A stretch of DNA of 64,000 nucleotides. Origin: Panagrolaimus kolymaensis (taxonomy: Eukaryota > Nematoda > Chromadorea > Rhabditida > Panagrolaimidae). The notes under the pieces are model-generated. The model had not been told where the DNA came from. It did no database searches and saw only the letters and a list, made by a program, of their open reading frames with translations. Position numbers and translations under genes: made by a program. Positions 63,450 through 64,000 of this stretch are shown in pieces. The stretch's first letter is position 1, and every line of letters starts with the position of its first letter. The stretch is from positions 1 to 64,000 of the forward strand of contig JAJQJQ010000056.1 of NCBI GenBank assembly GCA_028622995.1. The letters are read 5' to 3'.

Positions 63450-64000
63450 ATACGATGATGGAAAAACTTTAAGCTTTGCGAACTATTCATGCACTTTGAG
63501 AGTATTTACAAAAATTATTCTTGGTTGTTTTTTCTTGAAGAAGAAAAAAACTTGAATTTCGACACTTTGAATAAAAATCAAAGAATAATAATTTATGGCA
63601 GTTTTATAACCATTGAATTAATAATGGCAACAAACAAAAATATTGTTAGTAATAACAAAGATGTCGTGTAAAAAAAGTATATGATTGTCGAGGAATAAAC
63701 CAATAGGGCATTGCTTCTTCACCTGCAAACAAATAATAATAAAAAAATGATGTTGTTTATTTCGTTTTTTTACAATACAATAAAGATGAGTTTTTGTTGT
63801 GCAAATGCTTTTTTTATTTAGAGGCTAAAAGAAGTCGAAAAAAAAGAAGATTTCCACGGGTCTCGCGATTCTCTCTTCAACAAGAACAACAACAAAAAAA
63901 GATGCACTTAAATCATTTTCAAGTACTTCGACAAGTTAAAAAAAATAAAGATGTAGGGAAGAAAAATTTAAAGCAAAAAAAAGATGAAACACGTCTAAGC
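63450..64000. other. Upstream region of the STK32 gene, right window edge
   Basis: AT-rich with A-runs; a short open frame at 63489-63671 is not credible. It probably contains the kinase promoter. Confidence 0.45.

Overview
The window looks like nuclear DNA of a nematode, probably clade IV (Tylenchina-like). It is very AT-rich. Genes are split by short introns, mostly about 45-120 nt, with GTAAG-type donors and TTTTTAG/TTTCAG acceptors, and several start codons sit just after an acceptor-like TTTTAG, as expected for spliced-leader trans-splicing. Most products belong to conserved animal families. The clade guess rests on overall look and on an F-box-like family, and no search was run. Splice sites were assigned by eye from phase-compatible GT/AG pairs; exon ends should be good to a few bases where the family is conserved.

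Layout. At 1-131 (minus) is the alanine-rich start of a gene that leaves the window, followed by a gene desert to 9.5 kb with two notable inverted-repeat sites. At 9.5-12.8 kb lies a head-to-head pair of F-box-like paralogues, one ending in a predicted membrane helix. At 12.9-18 kb a type II membrane beta-propeller-like gene faces a TTLL-type tubulin glutamylase. At 18.4-20.5 kb come a broken mitochondrial-type thioredoxin and an LDLa-containing receptor-like protein. At 21-27.9 kb is a 1235-residue proline-rich protein with a C-terminal WH2-like motif, then a coiled-coil gene. At 30.7-33.2 kb is tousled-like kinase. A tiny MGxxC protein candidate lies at 35.5 kb.

At 38.3-42.2 kb an ERMP1-like M28 homologue without metal ligands converges on a beta-propeller-like gene. 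At 44.6-48 kb, on the minus strand, are a REEP5-like ER-shaping protein, a ZIP metal transporter and a GPI-anchored Ly6-like protein. At 52-57.2 kb the mitochondrial i-AAA protease YME1L and the p97 adaptor ASPSCR1/TUG are divergently transcribed. At 57.5-59.3 kb are two Tim8-like small Tims. The right end has a 50-residue membrane protein, a MEAK7-like TLDc protein and an STK32/YANK kinase.

Functional themes are mitochondrial protein import and quality control (two Tim8-like genes, YME1L, the thioredoxin remnant), ER membrane and p97 functions (REEP5, ASPSCR1, ERMP1-like), and signalling (TLK, STK32, MEAK7). No tRNA, rRNA, CRISPR array or intact transposon was recognised.
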